Positions 10,691 through 22,744 of a stretch of 64,000 nt of DNA are shown here, one piece after another. Under the pieces are notes generated by a model. It worked only from the letters and a program-made list of their open reading frames with translations. It was not told the origin of the DNA and ran no database searches. The stretch spans positions 5,627,501 through 5,691,500 of the forward strand of contig NZ_JALJWP010000001.1 in NCBI RefSeq assembly GCF_024169245.1, given 5' to 3'. Within the stretch, counting starts at the first letter, position 1; every line of letters begins with the position of its first letter. The position numbers were made by a program, and so were the translations under genes. This DNA comes from Pseudomonas koreensis. Its GTDB lineage: Bacteria; Pseudomonadota; Gammaproteobacteria; Pseudomonadales; Pseudomonadaceae.

Positions 10691-12934
10691 TCACGGGGTA
10701 CGGTTACGCCGCGTTTCGATGATGTTCGGCAATTGCGAAATCCGCCCGAGCAAGCGCCCGAGCGCATCCAGACCGGGGATCTCGATGGTCAGCGACATCA
10801 GCGCGGTGTTGTCTTCCTTGTTCGAGCGGGTGTTGACCGCCAGCACGTTGATGCGCTCGTTGAGCAGCACCTGCGAGACGTCACGCAGCAGCCCGGAACG
10901 GTCGTAGGCGCGGATGATGATGTCCACCGGATAGGTGAGCACCGGCACCGGGCCCCAACTGACCTGAATGATCCGCTCCGGCTCGCGCCCGCCCAGTTGC
11001 AGCACCGAGGCGCAGTCCTGACGGTGAATGCTCACGCCACGGCCCTGAGTGATGTAACCGACGATCGCATCGCCCGGCAGCGGCTGGCAGCAGCCAGCCA
11101 TCTGCGTCATCAGGTTGCCGACGCCCTGGATCTGGATATCGCCGCGCTTGCCCGGCTTGTAACCGGTGGCCTTGCGCGGGATCAGCTCCAGTTGCTCGTT
11201 GCCGCGCTCCGGTTCGACCAGTTGCTGCGCGAGGTTGACCAGATGCGCCTGACGCAGATCGCCAGCACCGAGGGCGGCGAACATGTCTTCGGCGGTTTTC
11301 ATGTTGGCCTTTTCGGCCAGCTTGTCGAAATCCACCGCCGGCAGGCCGAGGCGATTGAGTTCGCGCTCGATCAGGGTTTTCCCGGCCGCAACGTTCTGAT
11401 CGCGAGCCTGCAACTTGAACCAGTGAACGATCTTCGCCCGCGCCCGCGAGGTGGTCACGTAACCGAGGTTCGGGTTCAGCCAGTCGCGGCTCGGCGTGCC
11501 GTGTTTGCTGGTAATGATCTCGACCTGCTCGCCGGTCTGCAGGCTGTAGTTCAGCGGCACGATACGGCCGTTGATCTTCGCGCCGCGACAGTTGTGGCCG
11601 ATTTCGGTGTGCACCCGGTAGGCGAAATCCAGCGGCGTCGCGCCCTTCGGCAAGTCGATGGCGTGTCCGTCGGGGGTGAAGATGTAAACCCGATCAGGCT
11701 CGATGTCGACGCGCAGCTGTTCAGCCAGACCGCCGATATCACCGAGCTCTTCGTGCCATTCGAGCACCTGACGCAGCCAGGAGATTTTCTCTTCGTAATG
11801 GTTCGAGCCGGATTTGACGTCGGTGCCCTTGTAGCGCCAGTGCGCGCAGACGCCGAGTTCGGCTTCTTCGTGCATCGAATGGGTGCGGATCTGCACCTCG
11901 AGGACCTTGCCCTCCGGGCCGATCACCGCCGTGTGCAGCGAGCGGTAGCCGTTCTCTTTCGGGTTGGCGATGTAGTCGTCGAACTCTTTCGGGATATGCC
12001 GCCACAGGGTGTGGACGATGCCGAGCGCGGTGTAGCAGTCGCGCATTTCCGGCACCAGCACGCGCACGGCGCGAACGTCGTAGATCTGGCTGAATTCCAG
12101 ACCCTTGCGCTGCATTTTGCGCCAGATCGAGTAGATGTGTTTGGCCCGGCCGCTGATGTCGGCGTCGACACCGGTGGCCTGCAGTTCGTCCTTGAGCTGG
12201 GTCATCACGTCGCTGATGAAGCGCTCGCGGTCCAGCCGCCGCTCGTGGAGCAACTTGGCGATCTGCTTGTATTGATCGGGTTCGAGATAGCGGAAGGACA
12301 AGTCCTCCAGCTCCCACTTGATATGACCGATGCCGAGGCGATGCGCGAGTGGCGCATAGATGTCGAAGACTTCCCGGGCGACGCGGTTGCGCTTTTCATC
12401 GTCGGCGGTTTTTACCGCGCGAATGGCGCAGGTGCGTTCGGCCAGTTTGATCAGCGCAACGCGCACGTCATCGACCATCGCCACGAGCATCTTGCGCAGG
12501 TTTTCGACCTGCCCTTGCGTGCCCATGACCATTGACTGCCGTGGGCTGAGACTGGCACTGATGGCGGCCATGCGCTGCACGCCGTCGATGAGCTTGGCCA
12601 CCACCGGGCCGAAGCGCTGGCCGACTGCTGCCAGTTCGATCTGCCCTTCGCGCACGCCGCGATACAACACAGCGGCGACCAGTGAATCCTGATCGAGCTT
12701 GAGGTCGGCGAGGATTTCGGCGATCTCAAGGCCAGTGCTGAAACTGCCGGAGCCTTCGGCCCACAGGTTCTTCTTCGCGTTGGACTGCTGTTCGGCCTCG
12801 CGAGCGAACTCGCAGGCTTCTTTCAAGGCCTCGCGATCCAGTGCCAGATCGACACTGACCGCGTGATCGAGCCAGGCCTCGAGATTGATACTGCCGTCGG
12901 TGTTGATCGGCTGGTGTGCTCTCACCTGTACCAT
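10691..12934 (-). CDS. relA: (p)ppGpp synthetase I RelA
   Basis: Makes pppGpp/ppGpp from ATP and GTP or GDP on ribosomes carrying uncharged tRNA. The protein has 747 residues. The N-terminal pseudo-hydrolase domain has AVLYRGVREGQ where hydrolases have the HD pair, so hydrolysis is lost. The synthetase domain has YDVRAVRVLVP, the acidic EFDDYIANPKENGYRSLHT typical of synthesis-only RelA, and VQIRTHSMHEEAE. TGS (VYIFTPDGHAIDLPKGATPLDFAYRVH), a zinc-finger region (MAGCCQPLPGD) and a C-terminal ACT domain follow. ATG at 12934 is preceded by AAGG. It lies 101 bases after rlmD in the order cysM-rlmD-relA-mazG seen in other Pseudomonas. Confidence 0.97.
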   Translation of the reverse strand: MVQVRAHQPINTDGSINLEAWLDHAVSVDLALDREALKEACEFAREAEQQSNAKKNLWAEGSGSFSTGLEIAEILADLKLDQDSLVAAVLYRGVREGQIELAAVGQRFGPVVAKLIDGVQRMAAISASLSPRQSMVMGTQGQVENLRKMLVAMVDDVRVALIKLAERTCAIRAVKTADDEKRNRVAREVFDIYAPLAHRLGIGHIKWELEDLSFRYLEPDQYKQIAKLLHERRLDRERFISDVMTQLKDELQATGVDADISGRAKHIYSIWRKMQRKGLEFSQIYDVRAVRVLVPEMRDCYTALGIVHTLWRHIPKEFDDYIANPKENGYRSLHTAVIGPEGKVLEVQIRTHSMHEEAELGVCAHWRYKGTDVKSGSNHYEEKISWLRQVLEWHEELGDIGGLAEQLRVDIEPDRVYIFTPDGHAIDLPKGATPLDFAYRVHTEIGHNCRGAKINGRIVPLNYSLQTGEQVEIITSKHGTPSRDWLNPNLGYVTTSRARAKIVHWFKLQARDQNVAAGKTLIERELNRLGLPAVDFDKLAEKANMKTAEDMFAALGAGDLRQAHLVNLAQQLVEPERGNEQLELIPRKATGYKPGKRGDIQIQGVGNLMTQMAGCCQPLPGDAIVGYITQGRGVSIHRQDCASVLQLGGREPERIIQVSWGPVPVLTYPVDIIIRAYDRSGLLRDVSQVLLNERINVLAVNTRSNKEDNTALMSLTIEIPGLDALGRLLGRISQLPNIIETRRNRTP

Positions 12935-13035
12935 GCTGCTTTACCTTCCCTACGACGCAGATTCAATGCGTCAAATCGCTGATCCTCAGGGTCCGTTCGC
13001 GCTCGCGGGGCTCAGGCGAGCGCTGCGCGGACAGA

Positions 13036-14412
13036 TCAGACGGATTCAGACGAGCCGTCCTGGCTCGCTTCAAATAACGCCATGGCCTCGACATGTGCCG
13101 TCTGAGGAAACATATCGAGAATCCCGGCACGTTTTAACCGGTAGCCCTGCTTGATCAATTCCTGCGTGTCGCGCGCCAGCGTAGCCGGGTTGCACGACAC
13201 GTATACCAACCGTCTGGCGCCCAGGGCCGCGAGCTTGCGCACCACCTCGAAAGCACCGTCACGCGGTGGGTCCAAGAGTACCGCAGAAAAGCCGTTTCCG
13301 ATCCACTGAGCATCGGTCAAAGGCTGGGATAAATCGGCTTGAAAAAACTTTGTGTTATGCAAATTGTTACTGACGGCATTCGCAGCGGCACGCTCGACCA
13401 TGGTCTGCACACCCTCCACCGCCACCAGTTCACGTACGCTTTTGGCCAGCGGCAGAGCAAAATTGCCCAGCCCGCAGAACAGATCGAGCACGCGCTCGTC
13501 AGCCGTCGGCCTCAGCCACTCCAGCGCCTGAGCGATCATCGCTTCGTTGACCCCGGCGTTGACCTGAACAAAGTCTCCCGGCCGGTACGCCAGTTCGAGA
13601 TCCCACTGCTCCAGACGATAACCGAGGCTCTGACCGGCCTCGACCGGTTGCGGTTCACCTTCGCCATGCAACCACAACTGCGCCTGATGGAACTGGCAGA
13701 AATCCTTGAGAATCGTCAGGTCCGCTTCGGACAACGGCGCCATGTGCCGCAGCAACACCGCCAATGAGGAACCGCTGAACAGCTCGACATGGCCCAGCGC
13801 CTGGGGCTTGCTCAAGCGCCGCAACATCTCCGGCAAACGGGTCATGATCGGCTGCAAGGGCTGTACCAGCACCGGGCATTCGCTGATCGCGACGATGTCC
13901 TGACTGCCGGCGGCGCGGAAACCCACTTCGAGCTTCTTCGCTTTCATGTCCCAGCGCACGGCGATGCGTGCGCGCCGGCGGTAGCCGTATTCCGGGCCGG
14001 TCAGCGGCGCTGCCCATTCTTCGGGTTCGACACTGGCGACCCGCGACAACTGCTCGGCCAGCATGCGCTGTTTCAGGGCGAGTTGTTCTGCATGGGGCAA
14101 GTGCTGGACGCTGCAACCGCCACAGCGGCCGAAGTGCGCGCACGCTGCCGGACGACGCAGGTCGCTTGCGGTAAACACGCGCTCGGTGCGCGCCTCGACT
14201 ACTTTGCCGTGGGCGCCGAGCACCCGCGCTTCGACCTCTTCACCGGCAAGGGCGCCGAGGACGAACCAGGTTTTGCCTTCGAAAAACGCGATGCCGCGGC
14301 CGTCATTGGCCAAGCGCTCGATGCTCAAGCGCTGCTTTTTACCGGTCGGAATTTGCGGCGCCTTGCTGCCACCCGTGGGCTGGAAACGCAGGCCTCGTTC
14401 GTGCTTGGCCAT
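13036..14412 (-). CDS. rlmD: 23S rRNA (uracil-1939-C5)-methyltransferase
   Basis: Methylates U1939 of 23S rRNA using S-adenosylmethionine. The 458-residue protein has an N-terminal TRAM domain (about residues 22-82), a 4Fe-4S cluster site ([10 protein letters not shown] near residue 90-100 and a later SECPVL cysteine) and a Rossmann SAM domain ([16 protein letters not shown]). The catalytic nucleophile is in [14 protein letters not shown]. Its ATG shares one base with the cysM stop (TGATG), so the two are likely translationally coupled. Confidence 0.96.
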   Translation of the reverse strand: MAKHERGLRFQPTGGSKAPQIPTGKKQRLSIERLANDGRGIAFFEGKTWFVLGALAGEEVEARVLGAHGKVVEARTERVFTASDLRRPAACAHFGRCGGCSVQHLPHAEQLALKQRMLAEQLSRVASVEPEEWAAPLTGPEYGYRRRARIAVRWDMKAKKLEVGFRAAGSQDIVAISECPVLVQPLQPIMTRLPEMLRRLSKPQALGHVELFSGSSLAVLLRHMAPLSEADLTILKDFCQFHQAQLWLHGEGEPQPVEAGQSLGYRLEQWDLELAYRPGDFVQVNAGVNEAMIAQALEWLRPTADERVLDLFCGLGNFALPLAKSVRELVAVEGVQTMVERAAANAVSNNLHNTKFFQADLSQPLTDAQWIGNGFSAVLLDPPRDGAFEVVRKLAALGARRLVYVSCNPATLARDTQELIKQGYRLKRAGILDMFPQTAHVEAMALFEASQDGSSESV

Positions 14413-15314
14413 CAGTTCGGCGCGTCGAAAATGCCGGTCGACAGATATCGGTCGCCACGGTCGCAGATGATCGCGACGATCACCGCGTTTTCAACTTCTC
14501 GGGACAGGCGCAGCATCGCTGCCACCGCACCGCCGGAGGACACGCCGCAGAAGATGCCTTCTTCACGGGCCAGGCGACGGGTGACGTCTTCGGCTTCGCT
14601 TTGCGCCATGTCGACGATGTGATCGACGCGGTCAGCCTGATAGATCTTCGGCAGGTATTCCTGCGGCCAGCGGCGGATGCCGGGAATGGCCGAGCCTTCC
14701 ATCGGTTGCAGGCCGACAATCTGTACGCTGTCGCTCTGTTCTTTGAGGTAGCGCGACACGCCCATGATGGTCCCGGTGGTGCCCATCGAACTGACGAAAT
14801 GGGTGATGCTGCCCTGGGTCTGACGCCAGATTTCCGGACCGGTGGTGGTGTAGTGCGCTTCAGGGTTGTCGCCGTTGGCGAACTGGTCGAGCACCTTGCC
14901 ACGGCCTTCGGCTTCCATACGCTGGGCCAGATCGCGGGCGCCTTCCATGCCCTCTTCCTGCGTGACCAGAATCAGCTCGGCACCGTAAGCGGTCATCGCC
15001 GCTTTGCGCTCGGCGCTGGAGTTGTCCGGCATGATCAGGATCATCTTGTAACCCTTGATCGCAGCGGCCATCGCCAGAGCGATACCGGTGTTGCCGGAAG
15101 TCGCCTCGATCAGCGTATCGCCGGGATTGATCTGCCCGCGCAACTCGGCACGCGTGATCATCGACAGCGCCGGCCGGTCCTTGACCGAACCCGCCGGGTT
15201 GTTCCCTTCGAGCTTGAGCAAAAGGGTGTTGCTGGTGGCGCCGGGCAGGCGCTGCAAACGCACCAGCGGCGTGTTGCCGACGCAATCGGCGATGGTTGGG
15301 TACTGCAGGGTCAT
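14412..15314 (-). CDS. cysM: Cysteine synthase B
   Basis: PLP enzyme that forms cysteine (or S-sulfocysteine from thiosulfate) from O-acetylserine. The protein has 300 residues starting [23 protein letters not shown] lysine 45 sits in [11 protein letters not shown], the substrate loop is [16 protein letters not shown], and the phosphate-binding loop is [11 protein letters not shown]. CysM-type features (the shorter length, [12 protein letters not shown]) separate it from CysK. An upstream in-frame start would add 13 residues, but ATG at 15314 fits the family. It is the first gene of the cysM-rlmD-relA run. Confidence 0.95.
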   Translation of the reverse strand: MTLQYPTIADCVGNTPLVRLQRLPGATSNTLLLKLEGNNPAGSVKDRPALSMITRAELRGQINPGDTLIEATSGNTGIALAMAAAIKGYKMILIMPDNSSAERKAAMTAYGAELILVTQEEGMEGARDLAQRMEAEGRGKVLDQFANGDNPEAHYTTTGPEIWRQTQGSITHFVSSMGTTGTIMGVSRYLKEQSDSVQIVGLQPMEGSAIPGIRRWPQEYLPKIYQADRVDHIVDMAQSEAEDVTRRLAREEGIFCGVSSGGAVAAMLRLSREVENAVIVAIICDRGDRYLSTGIFDAPN

Positions 15315-15420
15315 GGCGTATTCGCAATCCAGACGTGCGGGGGCGCCTATCATACCGGCAAACCCGCGCAGGCCATATCACGCAAAGTGCGGTGCTTATG
15401 GTTTATGGGAATAAGCAAAT

Positions 15421-15447
15421 AAAAGTCGCGCCAGTGGTGCGACTTTT
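15421..15447. terminator. Hairpin terminator between the PirS-like gene and cysM
   Basis: AAAAGTCGC and GCGACTTTT arms with A-rich and T-rich sides, usable in both directions. It insulates cysM from the upstream two-component operon. Confidence 0.75.
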
Positions 15448-15482
15448 ATTTGAGTAACACACAGTTCGTAGTGCTGCTTGGA

Positions 15483-15601
15483 ATTCGCGAGCAGGCTCGC
15501 TCCCACAGGAGTTAGTGTCAGCAGTGATGACACTATTAACGGTAGATCACACAGCCTGAGGCGAACCGAGCCCCATTGTGGGAGCGAGCCTGCTCGCGAA
15601 G
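15483..15601. repeat. REP pair in reversed arrangement, overlapping a kinase gene end
   Basis: A reverse-form REP (15483-15507, ending CTCGCTCCCACAG) is followed 70 bases later by a forward-form REP (15577-15601, starting TGTGGGAGCGAGC). This is the opposite order from the REPINs at 8588 and 10566. The right copy lies inside the coding region of the PirS-like kinase. Confidence 0.8.
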
Positions 15602-16971
15602 GCGTCCGTATGGGCGACACCATCATCCGCCAACAAACGCAAATTCAACCGCAACCCCGCCCCGATATTTTCCGCCCAGAGCAACCCGCCCTGGCGTTGC
15701 ACCGCGTTACGCGCAATGCTCAACCCCAGCCCAAACCCGCCATCCCCCGGCCGCGATCCGTCCAGTCGAATGAACGGCGAAAAAATCCGCTGCAGATCCT
15801 CTTCAGCCACGCCGCCGCCCTCATCTTCAAGCCACAAATGCCAATACTCACCATCGCGCCGGCCATCCAGCCGCACAATCCCGCCCTCAGGCGAGTGACG
15901 AATGGCGTTGCGCAGGATGTTTTCCAGCGCTTGCGCCAGGGTATTGAGGTTGCCGCGCACCCAGCACGATGCCTCGACCGAGCATCGCAATTGCAGACTC
16001 GGCCAGCCGCTTTCATAACAGGCGTTGTCGGTGAGCATTTCCCACAGTGCCTGAATCTGGATCGCTTCCTCTGGTAACGGCGAGCGGTCGGTGTCGAGCC
16101 AGGCCAGTTGCAGCGTGTCTTCGACCAAGCGTTGCATGCCGTCCACCTCGCGGCCGATGCGTTCGCGCAGTTGCGGCAGGCCCTGTTCGCTCTCGCTGGC
16201 CACGCGCAAGCGGCTCAGCGGCGTGCGCAACTCATGCGACAGGTCGCGCAACAATTGCTGTTGCAGGGCGACGGTGGTTTGCAGGCGTTCGGACATGGAA
16301 TCGAAGGCCAGCGCCAGCTCACCGAGTTCATCCGGGCGCTGGGTGATGCCGCTCGACAGGCGCACATTCAGTTGGTCGGCGCGCCAGGCGTTGGCCTGTT
16401 CGCGCAGGTTGTTCAGCGGCACCACCAGCAGGCGATACAGGCCGACACACAGCAACAGGGTGAACAGTCCGGGAATCACGCCGTTGGTGATCACGCGCCA
16501 GAACACCCGGTACTTGCCCGGAACAAAGCGCTCGGGCAATTCGATGACCAGAATGCCGGCCGCCGGATCCTGGGGAAACGGTACCCGCAGCCACGGCCGG
16601 CCCTTTTTGTGGATCGGCCAGTCGAGACCACGCAGAAAGGTCAGGTGCTGCACCTCCGCGGCGTTCAACGGCTGGCTGCTCAGCGACTGCAAATCAGCGC
16701 CGATCACCCCCACCCAACTGGCCTCGCGCAATTCCATGCTTCGCAACCAGTCATCGACACCATCGCGCCCGCCGCGCTGCCACGCCTGTTCGGCTTGGGC
16801 GGCATAACGGCTGAGGGTGTGGCGCGCTTCACTGGAGAGGAACTGATTGCGCTCCTCCATGTAGCGACCCCACGACCAGCTCAGCCAGATCATCAACAGA
16901 CAGAACGCCACCAGCAGGCACGCCAGTTTCCAGAACAGCGAATGCCGCCCCGGCAGGTCAGACAGTTTCAT
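15547..16971 (-). CDS. Sensor histidine kinase, PirS-like
   Basis: A 474-residue inner-membrane kinase with membrane segments at about residues 14-33 and 160-184, a periplasmic sensor between them, HAMP, HisKA with His246 in RDLSHELRTPLSRL, and HATPase (NILRNAIRHS, EDEGGGV, GGFGLGLSIA). Position between the gacS side and cysM-rlmD-relA matches pirS (PA0930) of P. aeruginosa, which with PirR controls the siderophore receptor PirA. No pirA is present here. The last 19 residues, starting DAFASRLAPT, are encoded by a REP element, so the natural C-terminus was probably shorter. Its start overlaps the regulator stop by 14 bases. Confidence 0.88.
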   Translation of the reverse strand: MKLSDLPGRHSLFWKLACLLVAFCLLMIWLSWSWGRYMEERNQFLSSEARHTLSRYAAQAEQAWQRGGRDGVDDWLRSMELREASWVGVIGADLQSLSSQPLNAAEVQHLTFLRGLDWPIHKKGRPWLRVPFPQDPAAGILVIELPERFVPGKYRVFWRVITNGVIPGLFTLLLCVGLYRLLVVPLNNLREQANAWRADQLNVRLSSGITQRPDELGELALAFDSMSERLQTTVALQQQLLRDLSHELRTPLSRLRVASESEQGLPQLRERIGREVDGMQRLVEDTLQLAWLDTDRSPLPEEAIQIQALWEMLTDNACYESGWPSLQLRCSVEASCWVRGNLNTLAQALENILRNAIRHSPEGGIVRLDGRRDGEYWHLWLEDEGGGVAEEDLQRIFSPFIRLDGSRPGDGGFGLGLSIARNAVQRQGGLLWAENIGAGLRLNLRLLADDGVAHTDAFASRLAPTMGLGSPQAV

Positions 16972-17680
16972 CGGCGGCGCTCAAGACATAGCCCTTGCCC
17001 CACACCGTGCGCACTTCGCGTTCGGTGTAACCGATGGCTTTGAGTTTGCGGCGGATCTGGCTGATGTGCATATCGAGGCTGCGGTCGTGGGCAGCAAAAC
17101 CGCGTTGCAGAACGTGCTGATAAAGGAAGGCTTTGCTCAGCACTTCCTCGTGGTTGCGGTGCAGGGTTTCCAGCAGACGGAATTCGCTGCGGGTCAGCCC
17201 GGCCGCTTGCTCGCGGAAGAAAACGTCGCACTGTTCGTCATCGAAACGCAGGGTGCCGCTGACCACCGCAGCGGTAACCGCAGGCGGGCGCCGATCCAGG
17301 GCCACGCGGCGCAGGATCGCTTCGATGCGCACATGCAACTCGGCCATGCTGAACGGCTTGGGCAGATAGTCATCGGCACCGAGGCGAAAACCGCTGATGC
17401 GATCGGCCTCGGCACCCAGCGCCGACATCAGCAGCACTGGCGTCGAATGGCTCTGGCGCAATTGCGTCAACAACTGCAGACCATCGAGCCCCGGCAGCAG
17501 AATGTCCATCAGCACCACGTCGAAAGGCTGGTGCTGGGCGATATTGAGACCTTCCTGGCCGTTCTGGCACCAGGTCACCTGAAAACCGCTGCGGCCCAGA
17601 TGCTCGTGCACATAGGCGCCGAGGACCGGATCGTCTTCAATGGAAAGGATGCGTGGCTGGCCAGCGGAAACAGGAGTCAT
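16958..17680 (-). CDS. OmpR-family response regulator, PirR-like
   Basis: A 240-residue regulator: receiver domain with acidic pair EDD near the start, phospho-acceptor Asp in VLMDILLPGLDGLQLL, and KPF, then a winged-helix DNA-binding domain ending DRSLDMHISQIRRKLKAIG and VWGKGYVLS. ATG at 17680 (MTPVSAGQPRILSIEDD) with GGAG-like sequence upstream is chosen; longer in-frame extensions read like non-coding leader. It forms an operon with the kinase that follows and diverges from gacS. By synteny it corresponds to pirR (PA0929). A Fur-like sequence lies directly upstream. Confidence 0.9.
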   Translation of the reverse strand: MTPVSAGQPRILSIEDDPVLGAYVHEHLGRSGFQVTWCQNGQEGLNIAQHQPFDVVLMDILLPGLDGLQLLTQLRQSHSTPVLLMSALGAEADRISGFRLGADDYLPKPFSMAELHVRIEAILRRVALDRRPPAVTAAVVSGTLRFDDEQCDVFFREQAAGLTRSEFRLLETLHRNHEEVLSKAFLYQHVLQRGFAAHDRSLDMHISQIRRKLKAIGYTEREVRTVWGKGYVLSAADETV

Positions 17681-17688
17681 GAGTATCT

Positions 17689-17705
17689 GCAAGTAATTCT
17701 CAGTT
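17689..17705 (-). promoter_or_regulatory. Candidate Fur-like site upstream of the PirR-like gene
   Basis: On the minus strand it reads AACTGAGAATTACTTGC, resembling the TGAGAATNATT core of Pseudomonas Fur sites. It lies 9-25 bases before the start codon. Weak by itself, but supported by the known iron control of pirRS. Confidence 0.3.
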
Positions 17706-17723
17706 GGCGGATTATTCAAGATT

Positions 17724-17760
17724 GTCCGACAGCGGGCAACACAAGCTTCGCCTGTCGGAC
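17724..17760. promoter_or_regulatory. 9-bp inverted repeat in the gacS / PirR-like intergenic region
   Basis: Perfect arms GTCCGACAG (17724-17732) and CTGTCGGAC (17752-17760) separated by 19 bases. It could be an operator or an mRNA hairpin for the divergent promoters. Confidence 0.5.
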
Positions 17761-17885
17761 GAACGCGTGCACGGGGGCGCTGCATTTTCCGCAAGATTGC
17801 CCGCCTGCAAATCGCTACACTGCGCCCATGTCGCGTGCCGGATGCACGCATGTGTCAACAGATCAGCGGGATGCGGGAGATAGGC

Positions 17886-20639
<2,754 letters not shown>

Positions 20640-20720
20640 TCCACGGCAAGGCAGCGCGCGCGCAAAGCGCTACAGTTGTCGCGGGCGATTGCGGCCCGCG
20701 TCGATGTTCCAGGAGGATTC

Positions 20721-21710
20721 ATGCGCACGATCTTTTTCAGCAGTCAGACCTACGACCGCGACAGCTTCGTTGGCGCCGACTGCCCGGCCGGGCTCGAACT
20801 GCACTTTCAAGCGGCGCGCCTCAGCCTCGATACGGCGGCTTTGGCCGAGCAGCACGAAGTGGTCTGTGCGTTCATCAATGATGATCTCAGCGCCCCGGTG
20901 CTCGAACGCCTCGCGGCTGGTGGCACGCGGCTGATTGCCCTGCGTTCGGCGGGTTACAACCATGTCGACCTGTCGGCGGCGAAGCGCCTCGGCCTGGCCG
21001 TCGTGCGTGTGCCGGCCTACTCACCGCACGCCGTGGCCGAACATGCCGTCGCGCTGATCCTCGCCCTCAACCGTCGCCTGCACCGTGCCTACAACCGCAC
21101 CCGCGAAGGCGACTTCAGCCTGCATGGCCTGACCGGTTTCGATCTGGTCGGCAAAACTGTCGGCATCGTTGGCACCGGGCAGATTGGCGCAACCTTCGCG
21201 AAAATCATGCACGGATTCGGCTGTGAACTGCTGGCCTACGACCCGTATCCCAATCCCGAGGTGCTGGCCTTGGGCGCGCGTTATCTGAGCCTGCCGGAGT
21301 TGCTCGCGCAGTCGCGGATCATCAGCCTGCATTGCCCGCTCAACGAGCAGAGCAAGCACCTGATCAATCGCCAGTCACTGGCGCACATGCAGGCGGGGGC
21401 GATGCTGATCAACACCGGGCGCGGTGGTCTGGTGGACACCCCTGCGCTGATCGACGCGCTGAAGGACGGTCAACTCGGGTATCTGGGGCTGGATGTTTAT
21501 GAGGAAGAGGCGCAGCTGTTTTTCGAGGATCGCTCCGACCTGCCGTTGCAGGACGATGTGCTGGCGCGCCTGCTGACGTTTCCCAACGTGATCATCACTG
21601 CGCATCAGGCCTTTCTGACCCGCGAAGCACTGGGCGCGATTGCCGCCACCACGCTGCACAACATCGCGACCTGGGCGGCAGGTGCGCCGCAGAACCAGGT
21701 CGAGGGTTGA
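20721..21710 (+). CDS. ldhA: Fermentative D-lactate dehydrogenase
   Basis: Reduces pyruvate to D-lactate with NADH. The protein has 329 residues from ATG at 20721 with a strong AGGAGG ten bases upstream. The NAD site is VGIVGTGQIGATFAKIM. The 2-hydroxyacid dehydrogenase active site is spread over LRSAGYNHVDL, LINTGRGGLVDTPAL (Arg) and NVIITAHQAFLT (His). It follows gacS by 81 bases, the gacS-ldhA pairing also seen in P. aeruginosa, and converges with the zinc-ribbon gene with only six bases between stops. Confidence 0.95.
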   Translation: MRTIFFSSQTYDRDSFVGADCPAGLELHFQAARLSLDTAALAEQHEVVCAFINDDLSAPVLERLAAGGTRLIALRSAGYNHVDLSAAKRLGLAVVRVPAYSPHAVAEHAVALILALNRRLHRAYNRTREGDFSLHGLTGFDLVGKTVGIVGTGQIGATFAKIMHGFGCELLAYDPYPNPEVLALGARYLSLPELLAQSRIISLHCPLNEQSKHLINRQSLAHMQAGAMLINTGRGGLVDTPALIDALKDGQLGYLGLDVYEEEAQLFFEDRSDLPLQDDVLARLLTFPNVIITAHQAFLTREALGAIAATTLHNIATWAAGAPQNQVEG

Positions 21711-21716
21711 ACCGTC

Positions 21717-22175
21717 TTACTTGGGCAGCGAAGACGCCAGGATCAGCAAGCCCAGCCAACCGAAACCAAGCAGACGTTGCTTGCTCGAATGGCCGCTGCG
21801 CAGCAGGAACCAGACGAAAAACCCCGGCAACAGAAACACCATGATTTTCAGCCAGCCTTCCAGCGGACGGCTGCCATCAGCGTTGAGCGGTTGTTGTGCC
21901 TGGCGAGCCTCTTCCGCCGCCTGCTGACGACGACGGCGCCCTGCTGCTGCGGGCATCACTCTCGGTAGCGGTTCTGCCGCCGGAGGCAAAAACGCCTCGG
22001 GTACAGCCTTGTTGCGGGGCAGGCTGCCGAAGGAGATTGTCGCGGGCTGCGCCGCTGCCGCCGCGGACTGCGCCTGCATGGCAGCGTGTTCGGCCATCGG
22101 GGCGCCGCAGTGAATGCACACCAGCGCTTCGGAACTGATGCTCCGCTTGCATTCATAACATTCGATCAGCGCCAT
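21717..22175 (-). CDS. Zinc-ribbon membrane protein of unknown function
   Basis: A 152-residue protein. ATG at 22175 (MALIECYECKRSISSEALVC) has GAAGGAA upstream. The first 30 residues form a zinc ribbon with two CxxC pairs (CYEC, CIHC). A low-complexity Ala/Gln/Pro linker with a basic patch (AAGRRRRQQ) follows, then a C-terminal hydrophobic segment (WLKIMVFLLPGFFVWFLL) and a second one near the end. This suggests a cytoplasmic metal-binding head on a membrane anchor. Function not recognised. Confidence 0.75.
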   Translation of the reverse strand: MALIECYECKRSISSEALVCIHCGAPMAEHAAMQAQSAAAAAQPATISFGSLPRNKAVPEAFLPPAAEPLPRVMPAAAGRRRRQQAAEEARQAQQPLNADGSRPLEGWLKIMVFLLPGFFVWFLLRSGHSSKQRLLGFGWLGLLILASSLPK

Positions 22176-22309
22176 GTTCCGTTCCTTCAGATTCGGGGGC
22201 CGGCAGTTTGCCATGACTGTCGGTGCATTTGAACCGGATCGAAGGTCGCACGCGTGCATCATTCTGCAATCGAGCCCGTGCTAGCATGTCGCGCATATTT
22301 GGAGGACCC

Positions 22310-22744
22310 ATGGTCGAACACGATTTCCGCTACACCCTGATGAACCCGCAACACACCCTCACCGAATGCCGCGCCCTGGTTCCGGGCCGCTATCAGGTGA
22401 CCGGCAACGGTGGCTCGATCCGCATCGGCGATGCCCTGTTGGTCACGCTCAAAGGCAGCAAGGATCTGTCCATGCGCCTGACCGTCGACACAGTACGCCA
22501 TCTGATCAACCCGCCGGGCCAATGGACCGCAATGACCACAGGCCCGGTGTTCGGCGAACTGGCGATTCACACCTGGCAGGTCAACTGCGACAGCTGCGCG
22601 AAAGAGCTGAGCTTTGAATTCGCCGTGGACGCCAAACTCGGCAAAACCGCGGAAAAACCGGCTGCCACCGCACGCATTGCCGAACTGGGCTGGAAGGCCG
22701 TTGGCGACAAACACCTGTGCCCGAAATGCCAGGAGCCTGCGTGA
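22310..22744 (+). CDS. Conserved-type protein of unknown function with CxxC pairs
   Basis: A 144-residue soluble protein from ATG at 22310, preceded by GGAGGA. Two cysteine pairs, CDSC in the middle and CPKC near the C-terminus, suggest one zinc site. The rest is beta-rich (YQVTGNGGSIRIGDALLVTL). Its stop overlaps the next start (TGATG), so it is coupled to the META-domain lipoprotein. Function not recognised. Longer upstream starts lack a ribosome site. Confidence 0.75.
   Translation: MVEHDFRYTLMNPQHTLTECRALVPGRYQVTGNGGSIRIGDALLVTLKGSKDLSMRLTVDTVRHLINPPGQWTAMTTGPVFGELAIHTWQVNCDSCAKELSFEFAVDAKLGKTAEKPAATARIAELGWKAVGDKHLCPKCQEPA

Noticed and set aside
17835..17885. Longer N-terminus for GacS from an upstream ATG
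   Set aside because: The GTG at 17886 has the better ribosome site and gives the family length of 917 residues with the phosphorelay residues at 293, 717 and 863.
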